From assembly GCA_030655515.1 (NCBI GenBank), contig JAURVI010000052.1, positions 1-64,000 on the forward strand: a DNA stretch of 64,000 bases, read 5' to 3'. The notes below the pieces were generated by a model. That model ran no database searches, was not told where the DNA came from, and worked only from the letters and a program-made list of their open reading frames with translations. How positions within the stretch are numbered: the stretch's first letter is position 1; every line of letters begins with the position of its first letter. This document shows positions 27,662 through 36,648 of this stretch, in pieces. Both the position numbers and the translations under genes were made by a program. This stretch comes from Polaromonas sp. GTDB taxonomy: Bacteria; Pseudomonadota; Gammaproteobacteria; Burkholderiales; Burkholderiaceae_C.

Positions 27662-28159
27662 TCAGGTCTTGGCGCCGTAGACACTGGGGTCGGTCGTGAT
27701 CAGGCCCAGCGGATAACGTTTGCCGGCCAGGTAGTCTTCCAGGCAGGTCAGAAGCAATGGACTGCGGTGCAAGTGTGTACAGGCCCGGATCTCATCAAGG
27801 GTCAGCCACACCGTGCGCACAATGCCTGCGTCAAGCGCCCGGCCAGCCACCTGCTCGCCGAGTTCACCGCAAAATGCAAAGCGCAGGTAGGTGATATCTT
27901 GTCCGGGGACGGCCCGATCACGACGCGACAGGTAAACGCCGACCAGCGCCGTCGGGGTGAAGTGAAAGGCGGTTTCCTCCAGCGTTTCGCGGGCGCAGCC
28001 CCGTAGCGGGCTTTCGCCGGGGTCCAGGTGGCCGGCGGGGTTGTTGAGCTTCAGCCCGTCGCGGGTTTCTTCTTCCACCAGCAGGAATTTCTGGGTGCCG
28101 TCAACAGGGCGGGCTATCACCGCGGCGACCGTGACGCTGGGTTTCCATCGTGTGTTCAT
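27662..28159 (-). CDS. NUDIX hydrolase
   Basis: A 165-residue NUDIX protein. The catalytic box is GHLDPGESPLRGCARETLEE, matching G-x5-E-x7-R-E-x2-E-E. Proteins at this locus beside mnmA are usually phosphatase NudJ-like enzymes that hydrolyse nucleoside or thiamine-precursor diphosphates; the exact substrate cannot be read. Its start codon overlaps the stop of the LysR-type gene by four bases (28156-28159), so the two are coupled, and mnmA follows 37 bases downstream. Confidence 0.9.
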   Translation of the reverse strand: MNTRWKPSVTVAAVIARPVDGTQKFLLVEEETRDGLKLNNPAGHLDPGESPLRGCARETLEETAFHFTPTALVGVYLSRRDRAVPGQDITYLRFAFCGELGEQVAGRALDAGIVRTVWLTLDEIRACTHLHRSPLLLTCLEDYLAGKRYPLGLITTDPSVYGAKT

Positions 28160-29121
28160 GGCGTGATTATCCGTGCCGGTTGAAAACCTTCCGAAAAACT
28201 CTCGCGCAAGTGTTCAACAAAACACCGAACCGCCTTGGGCACTTGCGGCGACCCCGGCCGGAGGGCATAGATGCGGTCGCCAAAAAATCCCTGAACCTGC
28301 CAGTCGGGCAAAACCCGGACCAGTTGGCGGCGATCCTCCCGGTTGGCGGCGGACGGCATGCTGAAGTCCGGCAGCAGACCTATGCCCAGGCCGGCGAGCA
28401 GCGCGTGGCGAAGCACTTCGCTGTTGTTGGCCTTGAGCGTGCCCGCAATGCCGACGCTCACCCGTTCCGCGGATTTGCGTTTTGCATGGCGCTCAAAAGT
28501 CCAGCTTGCGGCCTGGTTGCCACCCAGGTAGAGCAGGCAGTCGTGCGCGGTCAGCTCCGAGGGGTGTGACGGCACGCCGCGCCGCTTCAGGTACTGCGGG
28601 CTCGCCAGCAGGACGGAGCGCGTTTCGCACAACACCCAGGCCACATGGGTTTGCGGCGGTGCGTTGGTGTGCCGGATCGCCAGATCGAAGCCTTCGCTGG
28701 CCAGATTCACGAAGCGGTCGGTCAACGCCAGCTCGATGTGGATGTCGGGGAAGCGCTTGAGGAATGCGGCCACGCAGGGCGCCAGGTGCTGGCGCCCCAG
28801 CGCAACCGGCGCGGTCACCCGGATCAGGCCGCGCGGGGTGCCGACGAGGTCCTTGACCGCGGTATAACTCTCGCTGATCCGGTTGAAGGCCGGCTGCATG
28901 TCGTTGACCAGTTGCTGCCCGGCTTCGGTCAGACCGACGGAGCGGGTGGTGCGGCGCACCAGCGATACGCCGGCCGCGCGCTCCAGCTCGCTGAGGCGCA
29001 TGCTGGCCGAGGCTTTGGAAATGCCCAGGCGGCGCGCGGCCTCGGTAAAACTCCGGGTGGCGGCCAACACGGTCAGAAGGTGAAGATCGGCCACCAGCGG
29101 CGAGAGTTGATCAGAGGACAT
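28156..29121 (-). CDS. LysR-family transcriptional regulator
   Basis: A 321-residue LTTR. The N-terminal helix-turn-helix is FTEAARRLGISKASASMRLS, followed by LERAAGVSLVRRTTRSVGLTEAG and a periplasmic-binding-like effector domain (GLIRVTAPVALGRQHLAP, IELALTDRFVNLASEGFDLAIR). It belongs to the DsdC/CrgA-like group that controls a divergent target. I chose ATG 29121; an alternative ATG at 29154 would start inside a perfect palindrome likely to be the operator. Divergent mmsA is the obvious candidate target. Confidence 0.92.
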   Translation of the reverse strand: MSSDQLSPLVADLHLLTVLAATRSFTEAARRLGISKASASMRLSELERAAGVSLVRRTTRSVGLTEAGQQLVNDMQPAFNRISESYTAVKDLVGTPRGLIRVTAPVALGRQHLAPCVAAFLKRFPDIHIELALTDRFVNLASEGFDLAIRHTNAPPQTHVAWVLCETRSVLLASPQYLKRRGVPSHPSELTAHDCLLYLGGNQAASWTFERHAKRKSAERVSVGIAGTLKANNSEVLRHALLAGLGIGLLPDFSMPSAANREDRRQLVRVLPDWQVQGFFGDRIYALRPGSPQVPKAVRCFVEHLRESFSEGFQPARIITP

Positions 29122-29144
29122 ATATAGGGAGGATAGGGGGGGCT

Positions 29145-29168
29145 CATTGTTCATGAATATGAACAATG
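29145..29168. promoter_or_regulatory. Palindromic operator between lysR and mmsA
   Basis: CATTGTTCAT-GAAT-ATGAACAATG is a perfect inverted repeat with 10-base arms and a 4-base centre. It contains the T-N11-A core expected of a LysR-type binding site and lies in the divergent promoter region, 24 bases upstream of the regulator start and about 100 upstream of mmsA. Confidence 0.65.
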
Positions 29169-29267
29169 TAATCACTAAACAGGGGATTATCAAATCAGGC
29201 GGGGCGTCATAGACTGCGCTGCGAAAGTTGCCGATTCACGTCCCACCCGCGTCCCCAAGGATTGCCC

Positions 29268-30803
29268 ATGTCTTTATCGCCCGCCGCAACCGCTCCGCAA
29301 GCAACGATAGGCCACTACCTCAATGGGCGCGTCACGGCTGAGGCATCGGGGCGCAGTCAAGAAGTCTTCAACCCCGCGACGGGTGCCGTATCGGGTCACG
29401 TCGCGCTGGCCGGTTCAGCGCAAGTCGATGCCGCAGTTGCCGCGGCGCAGGCCGCCTTCCCGGCCTGGGCGGACACGCCGCCCATCCGCCGCGCCCGCGT
29501 GTTGTTCAGGTTTCTGGCGTTGATCAACACGCACAAAGACAAGCTGGCCCACCTGATCACCGCCGAACACGGGAAGGTTTTCACCGACGCCCAGGGCGAA
29601 GTCGCGCGCGGCATCGACATCGTGGAGTTTGCCTGCGGCATCCCGCAGTTGCTCAAGGGCGACTTCAGCGACCAGGTCTCCACCGGCATTGACAACTGGA
29701 CGCTGCGCCAGCCGCTCGGCGTGGTCGCCGGCATCACCCCGTTCAATTTCCCGGTGATGGTGCCGATGTGGATGTTCCCGCTGGCCATTGCCGCCGGCAA
29801 CTGCTTTGTGCTCAAGCCCAGCCCGATCGACCCCAGCGCCAGCCTGTTCATGGCCGAACTGCTGCAACAGGCCGGCCTGCCCGATGGGGTCTTCAACGTG
29901 GTGCAGGGCGACAAGGAAGCGGTCGATGCCCTGCTCGTGCATCCGGACGTCAAAGCCGTGTCTTTTGTTGGTTCAACGCCGATTGCCAACGACATCTATG
30001 AAACCGGCGCGCGCCACGGCAAGCGCGTGCAGGCCTTGGGCGGCGCCAAGAACCACATGGTGGTCATGCCCGATGCCGACCTGGCGCAGGCGGCTGACGC
30101 CCTGATCGGTGCGGGCTACGGCTCGGCCGGCGAGCGCTGCATGGCGATTTCGGTGGCCGTGCTGGTGGGCAATGTGGCCGACAAACTGGTTCCCATGCTG
30201 CAGGCCAGGGTCAAAACGCTGGTCATCAAAAACGGTGTGAATCCGGACGCCGAAATGGGCCCCATCGTGACGGCCGCCGCGCACCAGCGCATCACGGGCC
30301 ATATCGCGCAGGGCGTCAAGGAAGGCGCCAGGCTGCTGGTGGACGGGCGCACATTCACCGGCGCGAACGCAGGCGGCGGATGTGAAAATGGTTTCTGGAT
30401 GGGCGGTACGCTGTTCGACCATGTGACACCGGACATGCGGATTTATAAAGAAGAAATCTTTGGCCCGGTGCTCGGCTGCGTGCGAGTGGAAAACCTTGCC
30501 GAGGCCGTGAACCTGATCAACGCCCACGAGTTTGGCAATGGGGTGAGCTGCTTTACCCGCGACGGCCATGTGGCGCGAGAGTTCAGCCGGCGCATCCAGG
30601 TCGGCATGGTGGGCATCAATGTGCCGATTCCGGTGCCCATGGCCTGGCATGGCTTTGGCGGCTGGAAGAAAAGCCTGTTCGGTGACATGCATGCCTATGG
30701 CGAAGAGGGTGTGCGCTTTTACACCAGGCAGAAGTCCATCATGCAGCGCTGGCCCGAGAGCATCGGCGAGGGGGCGGAGTTTGTGATGCCGACTGCGAAA
30801 TAG
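29268..30803 (+). CDS. mmsA: CoA-acylating methylmalonate-semialdehyde dehydrogenase
   Basis: A 511-residue aldehyde dehydrogenase of the MmsA type. The cofactor and active-site stretch [20 protein letters not shown] is characteristic, the nucleophile is C291 in [10 protein letters not shown], and the C-terminal [20 protein letters not shown] is diagnostic of this subfamily. It converts (methyl)malonate semialdehyde to propionyl- or acetyl-CoA in valine, inositol or beta-alanine breakdown. ATG 29268 is used; a TTG two codons upstream is in frame. It is likely regulated by the divergent LysR protein. No other valine-degradation genes follow. Confidence 0.94.
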   Translation: MSLSPAATAPQATIGHYLNGRVTAEASGRSQEVFNPATGAVSGHVALAGSAQVDAAVAAAQAAFPAWADTPPIRRARVLFRFLALINTHKDKLAHLITAEHGKVFTDAQGEVARGIDIVEFACGIPQLLKGDFSDQVSTGIDNWTLRQPLGVVAGITPFNFPVMVPMWMFPLAIAAGNCFVLKPSPIDPSASLFMAELLQQAGLPDGVFNVVQGDKEAVDALLVHPDVKAVSFVGSTPIANDIYETGARHGKRVQALGGAKNHMVVMPDADLAQAADALIGAGYGSAGERCMAISVAVLVGNVADKLVPMLQARVKTLVIKNGVNPDAEMGPIVTAAAHQRITGHIAQGVKEGARLLVDGRTFTGANAGGGCENGFWMGGTLFDHVTPDMRIYKEEIFGPVLGCVRVENLAEAVNLINAHEFGNGVSCFTRDGHVAREFSRRIQVGMVGINVPIPVPMAWHGFGGWKKSLFGDMHAYGEEGVRFYTRQKSIMQRWPESIGEGAEFVMPTAK

Positions 30804-31085
30804 CCGCTGGTTTGGGAGATTCGGCATCACCTCCCATGGGCCGCCCATCCCTGTTCCCATGCCCGTTCGCCAGTCTGCAAGCCCTCTGCGGGGCACATTC
30901 CTGCCTGGGCGCCCGGAGGTGAGGTTGTCGCAGCGCGTCATCCGCCTCGAAAAACGATAGACGACCCTGGCAAAAAATTCCAAAAATCTCATGTAAGCTT
31001 CCTGACAGCTACAAATTTCCATACAAGCTCGTTGAAGAGCCCAGGTCAATCAAGTCAAAAAAACCGATGCACTGAGGAGAGACCC

Positions 31086-32201
31086 ATGCTGATTGGGGTA
31101 CCAGCCGAAATCACGGCAGGGGAAACACGCGTCGCCGTCACGCCCGAGACGGCCAAAAAACTCAGGGGCCAGGGCCACACCGTGCGCATCCAGTCCGGCG
31201 CCGGCGTGGCTGCCAGCGTTCCGGACGCCGCCTACGCCGCCGCGGGCGCTGAAATCACCGATGCCGCCGGCGCCTATGGCGCCGACATCGTGCTCAAGGT
31301 CCGCTGTCCGCTGGACAGCGAAATGGCGTTCACCAAGCCGGGCAGCGTGCTGGTCGGGATGCTCAATCCCTTCGACGCCGCCGGCCTGCAGCGCCTGGCC
31401 GGCGGCGGACTGACCGCGTTTGCGCTGGAAGCCGCGCCGCGCACCAGCCGCGCGCAAAGCATGGACGTGCTGTCGTCGCAGGCCAATATCGCCGGTTACA
31501 AAGCCGTGATCATGGCGGCCGACAAGTATCAGCGCTTTTTCCCGATGCTGATGACCGCCGCCGGCACCGTCAAGGCCGCCCGCGTGGTGATCCTTGGCGT
31601 GGGGGTGGCCGGCCTGCAGGCCATTGCCACGGCCAAACGCCTGGGTGCGGTGATCGAGGCCAGCGACGTGCGCCCCAGCGTCAAGGAGCAGGTCGAGTCG
31701 CTCGGCGCCAAGTTCATCGACGTGCCTTACGAGACCGACGAAGAGCGCGAGGCGGCCGCAGGCAGCGGCGGCTACGCCAAGCCCATGCCGCCGAGCTGGC
31801 TGGAACGGCAAAAAGCCGAGGTCGCCAAACGCGTGGCGCAGGCCGACATCGTGATCACCACCGCGCTGATTCCGGGCCGCCCCGCGCCGGTGCTGGTGAC
31901 CGAAGACATGGTGAAGGCCATGAAACCCGGCAGCGTGATTGTCGATCTGGCCGCCCCGCAGGGCGGCAACTGCCCGCTGACCGAGCCCGGCAAAACGGTG
32001 GTGAAGCACGGCGTCACGCTGATCGGCGAGACCAATGTGCCGGCGCTGGTGGCCGCCGATGCCAGCGCGCTGTATGCCCGCAACCTGCTGGACTTCCTCA
32101 AGCTGATCGTCAGCAAGGACGGCGCGCTCACCATCGACCTCGAAGACGACATCGTGGCGGCCTGCCTGATGACCCAAGCCGGCGAAGTGAAAAGGAAATA
32201 A
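31086..32201 (+). CDS. pntAA: NAD(P) transhydrogenase alpha subunit, soluble part
   Basis: A 371-residue domain I protein of the proton-translocating transhydrogenase, in the split form where the membrane part is separate. The start LIGVPAEITAGETRVAVTPE and the NAD-binding VVILGVGVAGLQAIATAKRL, followed by ASDVRPSVKEQVESLGAKF, are diagnostic. It binds NAD(H) in the cytoplasm and passes hydride to PntB. GAGGAGAGA precedes ATG 31086. It is the first gene of pntAA-pntAB-pntB. About 280 bases upstream are without a gene and probably hold its promoter, but I could not pick a convincing -35/-10 pair. Confidence 0.96.
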   Translation: MLIGVPAEITAGETRVAVTPETAKKLRGQGHTVRIQSGAGVAASVPDAAYAAAGAEITDAAGAYGADIVLKVRCPLDSEMAFTKPGSVLVGMLNPFDAAGLQRLAGGGLTAFALEAAPRTSRAQSMDVLSSQANIAGYKAVIMAADKYQRFFPMLMTAAGTVKAARVVILGVGVAGLQAIATAKRLGAVIEASDVRPSVKEQVESLGAKFIDVPYETDEEREAAAGSGGYAKPMPPSWLERQKAEVAKRVAQADIVITTALIPGRPAPVLVTEDMVKAMKPGSVIVDLAAPQGGNCPLTEPGKTVVKHGVTLIGETNVPALVAADASALYARNLLDFLKLIVSKDGALTIDLEDDIVAACLMTQAGEVKRK

Positions 32202-32208
32202 AAACTAA

Positions 32209-32280
32209 CCGTTCGGGCTGAGCCTGTCCAAGCCCACGGATGCTTGGCAGAAAACCCTTCGACAAGCTCAGGGCGAACGG
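32209..32280. repeat. Inverted repeat (CCGTTCG...CGAACGG family), copy 2
   Basis: Arms 32209-32231 and 32258-32280 are inverted copies of each other with four mismatches and match the arms of the copy at 26361. It is inserted inside the pnt operon, between pntAA and pntAB, where it leaves only 14 bases before the pntAB start and could lower downstream expression or mark an mRNA processing site. Confidence 0.8.
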
Positions 32281-32294
32281 AACTGGAGACCCCT

Positions 32295-32633
32295 ATGGAA
32301 GCAGTATCCCCCACCCTCATCAACCTCATCATCTTTGTGCTGGCCATCTACGTGGGTTACCACGTGGTGTGGACCGTCACGCCTGCCCTGCACACGCCGC
32401 TGATGGCGGTGACCAACGCGATTTCAGCGATTGTGATCGTCGGCGCCATGCTGGCCGCTGCGCTGACTGTCACGCCGCTGGGCAAGACCATGGGCGTGCT
32501 GGCCGTGGCGCTGGCCGCGGTCAACGTGTTCGGCGGCTTTCTGGTCACGCGCCGGATGCTGGAGATGTTCAGGAAGAAAGAAAAGAAAGTCGTCGCTGCT
32601 GACCCCGCAGCCACCGCAGGAGTGGCCAAATGA
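32295..32633 (+). CDS. pntAB: NAD(P) transhydrogenase alpha subunit, membrane part
   Basis: A 112-residue membrane protein with three or four hydrophobic spans (LINLIIFVLAIYVGYHVVW; AISAIVIVGAMLAAALTV; MGVLAVALAAVNVFGGFLVT) ending in TRRMLEMFRKKEKK, the normal C-terminus of the alpha-2 subunit. It forms the proton channel with PntB. ATG 32295 follows CTGGAGAC. An in-frame upstream ATG at 32244 would translate the inverted repeat and is rejected. Its stop overlaps pntB by four bases. Confidence 0.95.
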   Translation: MEAVSPTLINLIIFVLAIYVGYHVVWTVTPALHTPLMAVTNAISAIVIVGAMLAAALTVTPLGKTMGVLAVALAAVNVFGGFLVTRRMLEMFRKKEKKVVAADPAATAGVAK

Positions 32634-34063
32634 GCATGAATCTGGTCACGCTGCTGTACCTGGTGGCTTCGGTCTGTTTCATCCAGGCCCTCAAGGGCCT
32701 GTCGCATCCGACCACCTCGATTCGCGGCAACCTGTTCGGCATGGTCGGCATGGGCATTGCCGTGCTGACGACCGGTGCGCTGATTGTTGAAATTTCGGGC
32801 GGCAAGGTGGTCGGCATGGTCTATGTACTGGGTGCCCTGGTGGTTGGTGGCAGCGTGGGCACACTGATGGCCAAGCGCGTCGAGATGACCAAGATGCCGG
32901 AGCTGGTCGCCTTCATGCACAGCATGATCGGTCTGGCGGCGGTGTTTATTGCCGTGGCGGCCATGGCCGAGCCCGACGCCTTCGGCATCGTGGCCCAGGG
33001 TTTGAGCACGGCGGCCATTCCGGCCGGCAACCGGCTGGAGCTGTTCCTCGGCGCGGCCATTGGCGCGATCACCTTCAGCGGCTCGGTCATTGCTTTCGGC
33101 AAGCTCAGCGGCAAATACAAATTCCGCCTGTTCCAGGGCGCACCGGTCACGTTTTCGGGCCAGCACATGCTCAACCTGATGCTGGGGCTGGTCACGCTGG
33201 TGCTCGGTCTGGTGTTCATGTTCACGGGCAACTGGACGGCGTTTTTTGCGATGCTGGCGCTGTCCTTCGTGCTGGGCGTGCTGATCATCATCCCGATCGG
33301 CGGCGCCGACATGCCGGTGGTGGTGTCCATGCTCAACAGCTATTCGGGCTGGGCCGCGGCGGGCATCGGTTTTTCGCTGAACAACGCCATGCTGATCGTC
33401 GCCGGTTCCCTGGTCGGCTCCTCCGGCGCCATCCTGTCCTACATCATGTGCAAGGCGATGAACCGCTCCTTCTTCAACGTGATCCTGGGCGGCTTCGGCG
33501 GCGAGGCGGGCACGGCGGCGGCCGGCGCGAAAGAGCAGCGCCCGGTCAAGTCGGGCTCGGCCGACGATGCGGCCTTCATTCTGGGCAATGCCGAAACCGT
33601 CATCATCGTGCCGGGATATGGCCTGGCCGTGGCGCGTGCGCAGCACTCGGTCAAGGAGCTGGCGCAAAAGCTCACGGACAAGGGTGTCAACGTCAAATAT
33701 GCGATTCATCCGGTGGCGGGCCGTATGCCCGGCCACATGAACGTGCTGCTCGCCGAGGCCGAAGTGCCTTACGACCAGGTGTTCGAGATGGAAGACATCA
33801 ACGCCGAGTTCGGCCAGGCCGACGTGGCCATCATTCTGGGCGCCAACGATGTGGTGAACCCTGCCGCGCACGTCAAGGGCAGCGCCATTTACGGCATGCC
33901 GATCCTGGAGGCCTACAAGGCCAAGACCGTGATCGTCAACAAACGCTCCATGGCGGCAGGTTATGCCGGCCTGGACAACGAGCTGTTCTACATGGACAAA
34001 ACCATGATGGTGTTTGGCGATGCCAAAAAAGTAATTGAAGACATGGGCAAGGCGATCGAATAA
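32630..34063 (+). CDS. pntB: NAD(P) transhydrogenase beta subunit
   Basis: A 477-residue PntB. The N-terminal ~280 residues are membrane spans with FSGSVIAFGKLSGKYKF; the C-terminal ~180 residues form NADP-binding domain III, with VIIVPGYGLAVARAQH, IHPVAGRMPGHMNVLLAEA and ILGANDVVNPAA. The enzyme makes NADPH from NADH at the expense of the proton gradient, useful for oxygenases and biosynthesis. It overlaps pntAB by four bases and lies 52 bases before fadD. Confidence 0.97.
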   Translation: MSMNLVTLLYLVASVCFIQALKGLSHPTTSIRGNLFGMVGMGIAVLTTGALIVEISGGKVVGMVYVLGALVVGGSVGTLMAKRVEMTKMPELVAFMHSMIGLAAVFIAVAAMAEPDAFGIVAQGLSTAAIPAGNRLELFLGAAIGAITFSGSVIAFGKLSGKYKFRLFQGAPVTFSGQHMLNLMLGLVTLVLGLVFMFTGNWTAFFAMLALSFVLGVLIIIPIGGADMPVVVSMLNSYSGWAAAGIGFSLNNAMLIVAGSLVGSSGAILSYIMCKAMNRSFFNVILGGFGGEAGTAAAGAKEQRPVKSGSADDAAFILGNAETVIIVPGYGLAVARAQHSVKELAQKLTDKGVNVKYAIHPVAGRMPGHMNVLLAEAEVPYDQVFEMEDINAEFGQADVAIILGANDVVNPAAHVKGSAIYGMPILEAYKAKTVIVNKRSMAAGYAGLDNELFYMDKTMMVFGDAKKVIEDMGKAIE

Positions 34064-34115
34064 ATCGCGGAATGAAAATTCCTGGCAGTGGTTCAATCAT
34101 CTGGAGAAGACAAGC

Positions 34116-35804
34116 ATGAAAGCATCCACCCTTGAGCGTCCCTGGCTGAGCGCCTATCCCTCGGGCGTGCCTGCCGACATTGATGCGTCCCAGTACACTT
34201 CGCTGGTGGCCCTGATGGAAGAAAGCTTCCAGAAAAACAGCGCCAGCGTGGCTTACAGCTTCATGGGAAAAGACATCAGCTATGCACAGACCGACAGTCT
34301 GTCGCAGGCTTTCGCTGCGTATCTGCAGGGGCTGGGCCTGGCCAAGGGCGACCGTGTGGCCGTCATGATGCCCAATGTGCCGCAATACCCGGTGACGGTG
34401 GCTGCGATTTTGCGGGCCGGTTTTGTGGTGGTGAACGTCAACCCGCTGTACACACCGCGCGAGCTGGAGCATCAGCTCAAGGACTCCGGGACCAAGGCGA
34501 TTGTCATCGCCGAAAACTTTGCCCATACGCTGGCGCAGTGCATCGCGAACACGCCGGCCAAACATGTGGTGCTCGCGGCGATGGGCGACCAGCTCGGCCT
34601 GCTCAAAGGGGCGCTGGTCAATTACGTGGTGCGCAAGGTCAAGAAAATGGTGCCCGCCTTCAATTTGCCAGGCGCGGTGCGTTTCAACGATGCGCTGGCC
34701 CAGGGCAGGCGCGGCACGCTCAAACGCCCCGACATCAAACCCGACGACGTGGCCCTGCTGCAATACACCGGCGGCACCACCGGGACCCCCAAGGGGGCGG
34801 TGCTGCTGCATCGCAATCTGATTGCCAACGTGCTGCAATCCGAAGCCTGGAACCGCCCGGCGATGGCCAGCCTGGCGCCCGGCGTGCAGTTGGTCTATGT
34901 CTGCGCGCTGCCGCTGTACCACATCTTTGCGTTCACCGTGAACATGCTGCTGGGCATGCGCACCGGTGGCAAAAACATCCTGATCCCGAACCCGCGCGAT
35001 CTGCCTGCCGTGCTCAAGGAACTGTCCAAGCACAAGGTACACAATTTCCCGGCGGTCAACACGCTGTTCAATGGCCTGGTCAACCACCCCGACTTCAACA
35101 CCGTGGACTGGTCGCACCTGAGAGTTTCGCTGGGCGGCGGCATGGCGGTCACGAGCGCGGTAGCCAAACTGTGGCTGGAAAAAACCGGCTGCTCGATTTG
35201 CGAAGGTTACGGCCTCTCGGAAACCTCGCCGTCGGCCAGTTGCAACCCGACCGATAGCAAGACCTTCACCGGCACCATCGGGGTGCCCATCCCCAGCACC
35301 TGGTTCAAGCTGCTGGACGACGACGGCAACGAAGTGCCGGCCGGCCAGCCGGGCGAGATCGCCATCAAGGGTCCGCAGGTGATGGCCGGCTACTGGCAGC
35401 GCCCCGACGAGACCGCCAAGGCCATGACGCCCGATGGCTACTTCAAATCCGGCGACATCGGCACCATGGACGAGCGCGGCTTTTTCAAGATCGTGGATCG
35501 CAAGAAAGACATGATTCTGGTCAGCGGTTTCAAGGTCTACCCGAACGAGGTGGAAGAGGTGGTGGCCGGGCTGGCGGGCGTGTTGGAGTGTGCCTGTGTC
35601 GGCATGGCGGACGACAAGTCGGGCGAAGCCGTCAAGCTGATCATCGTCAAGAAAACCCCGGACCTGACAGAAGCGCAGGTGCGTGAGTTTTGCAAGATCA
35701 ACCTGACCGGCTACAAGCAGCCCAAAGTGGTGGAGTTCCGCACCGAGCTGCCGAAAACACCGGTCGGCAAAATTTTGCGCCGCGAACTGCGCGACAAGAA
35801 ATAA
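34116..35804 (+). CDS. fadD: Long-chain fatty-acid--CoA ligase
   Basis: A 562-residue adenylate-forming acyl-CoA synthetase of the FadD type. The AMP-binding P-loop is YTGGTTGTPKGAVL, followed by EGYGLSETSP, the YFKSGDIGTMDERGFFKIVD segment and the FACS-type signature DRKKDMILVSGFKVYPNEVE. The C-terminus NLTGYKQPKVVEF and KTPVGKILRRELRDK holds the catalytic lysine. It activates fatty acids for beta-oxidation or membrane lipids at the inner membrane. GGAGAAG precedes ATG 34116; an in-frame start at 34035 would overlap pntB. Confidence 0.93.
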   Translation: MKASTLERPWLSAYPSGVPADIDASQYTSLVALMEESFQKNSASVAYSFMGKDISYAQTDSLSQAFAAYLQGLGLAKGDRVAVMMPNVPQYPVTVAAILRAGFVVVNVNPLYTPRELEHQLKDSGTKAIVIAENFAHTLAQCIANTPAKHVVLAAMGDQLGLLKGALVNYVVRKVKKMVPAFNLPGAVRFNDALAQGRRGTLKRPDIKPDDVALLQYTGGTTGTPKGAVLLHRNLIANVLQSEAWNRPAMASLAPGVQLVYVCALPLYHIFAFTVNMLLGMRTGGKNILIPNPRDLPAVLKELSKHKVHNFPAVNTLFNGLVNHPDFNTVDWSHLRVSLGGGMAVTSAVAKLWLEKTGCSICEGYGLSETSPSASCNPTDSKTFTGTIGVPIPSTWFKLLDDDGNEVPAGQPGEIAIKGPQVMAGYWQRPDETAKAMTPDGYFKSGDIGTMDERGFFKIVDRKKDMILVSGFKVYPNEVEEVVAGLAGVLECACVGMADDKSGEAVKLIIVKKTPDLTEAQVREFCKINLTGYKQPKVVEFRTELPKTPVGKILRRELRDKK

Positions 35805-35853
35805 GGCCTCGCCTCTTCGAGCTTGTTCAAGGCGGCCCGGGCCAACTTCCGCG

Positions 35854-36600
35854 ATGACCCGAACCGCCATTGTCAGCGCCCTGGCTGAAGAGCAGTTCGG
35901 CCTGCTGGAGCTGCTGCAGCAGCCGCAAAAAGTCAGCCATGCCGGGCGCGACTTCTGGCAGGGACAATTGCACGGGCAAGCGGTGGTGCTGGCACTGTCA
36001 CGCATCGGCAAGGTGGCGGCGGCCACCACCGCCACCGCGCTGATCGAGCGCTTCAAGGTGAGCCGCATGGTCTTCACCGGCGTGGCCGGCGGCATGGCGG
36101 ACGGTGTTCATGTCGGCGATGTCGTGGTGGCGACCGAATTTTTGCAGCATGACCTCGATGCGTCGCCAATCTTCCCGCGCTACGAGGTGCCGCTGTACGG
36201 GCAGGCCCGGTTTCGCTGCGACGAGGCGCTGACGGCGCTGCTGTTCGAGGCCAGCCAGGCCGGCCTGACGGGGTTGGCCCGCGGCCCGCGGGGGGCATGG
36301 TCGGACGCCGCGGTTCACCGCGGCCTGATCGCCAGCGGCGACCGTTTCGTTTCGGGGGCGACGGAGTCGCGGGCGCTACGGTTGGCGCTGCAGGACGGCG
36401 GCCACGCGGTGCTGGCGGTGGAAATGGAAGGCGCGGCGGTGGCGCAAGTGTGCTTTGACTATGGGGTGCCTTTTGCGGCGGTACGCACCATTTCCGACCG
36501 CGCCGATGACCAGGCGCACGTGGACTTTCCGGTTTTCGTCAAAGACGTGGCCAGCCGCTACGCCCAGGCGATTGTTCATCGCTGGCTGAAGTCGCTATAA
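35854..36600 (+). CDS. mtnN: 5'-methylthioadenosine/S-adenosylhomocysteine nucleosidase
   Basis: A 248-residue nucleoside phosphorylase-fold enzyme. Family markers are ALAEEQFGL at the start, VFTGVAGGMADGVHVGDVVV, LAVEMEGAAVAQVCFDYGVP with the substrate-binding Met-Glu, and RTISDRADDQAHVDF with the catalytic aspartate. It removes adenine from MTA and SAH, by-products of polyamine synthesis and methylation. The family part is somewhat longer than E. coli MtnN (232 residues) because of an insertion near GLARGPRGAWSD. It converges with corA. Confidence 0.88.
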   Translation: MTRTAIVSALAEEQFGLLELLQQPQKVSHAGRDFWQGQLHGQAVVLALSRIGKVAAATTATALIERFKVSRMVFTGVAGGMADGVHVGDVVVATEFLQHDLDASPIFPRYEVPLYGQARFRCDEALTALLFEASQAGLTGLARGPRGAWSDAAVHRGLIASGDRFVSGATESRALRLALQDGGHAVLAVEMEGAAVAQVCFDYGVPFAAVRTISDRADDQAHVDFPVFVKDVASRYAQAIVHRWLKSL

Positions 36601-36645
36601 AAGTAATAGCTGATCGCGCTTGTATTAAAAGGGATGAAGATTGAC
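36601..36645. repeat. Possible short dispersed repeat after mtnN
   Basis: AGTAATAGCTGATCGCGCTT followed by a short A/T run and AAGGG resembles a small intergenic element I recall from Comamonadaceae genomes (an AATAGTAGCTG-GCGCTT pattern). There is no second full copy in the window, so the identification rests on memory only. Confidence 0.3.
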
Positions 36646-36648
36646 TTC

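Noticed and set aside
32357-34096. A 579-codon minus-strand open frame over pntB
   Set aside because: His/Asp/Arg-rich complement of an intact pntAB-pntB pair.
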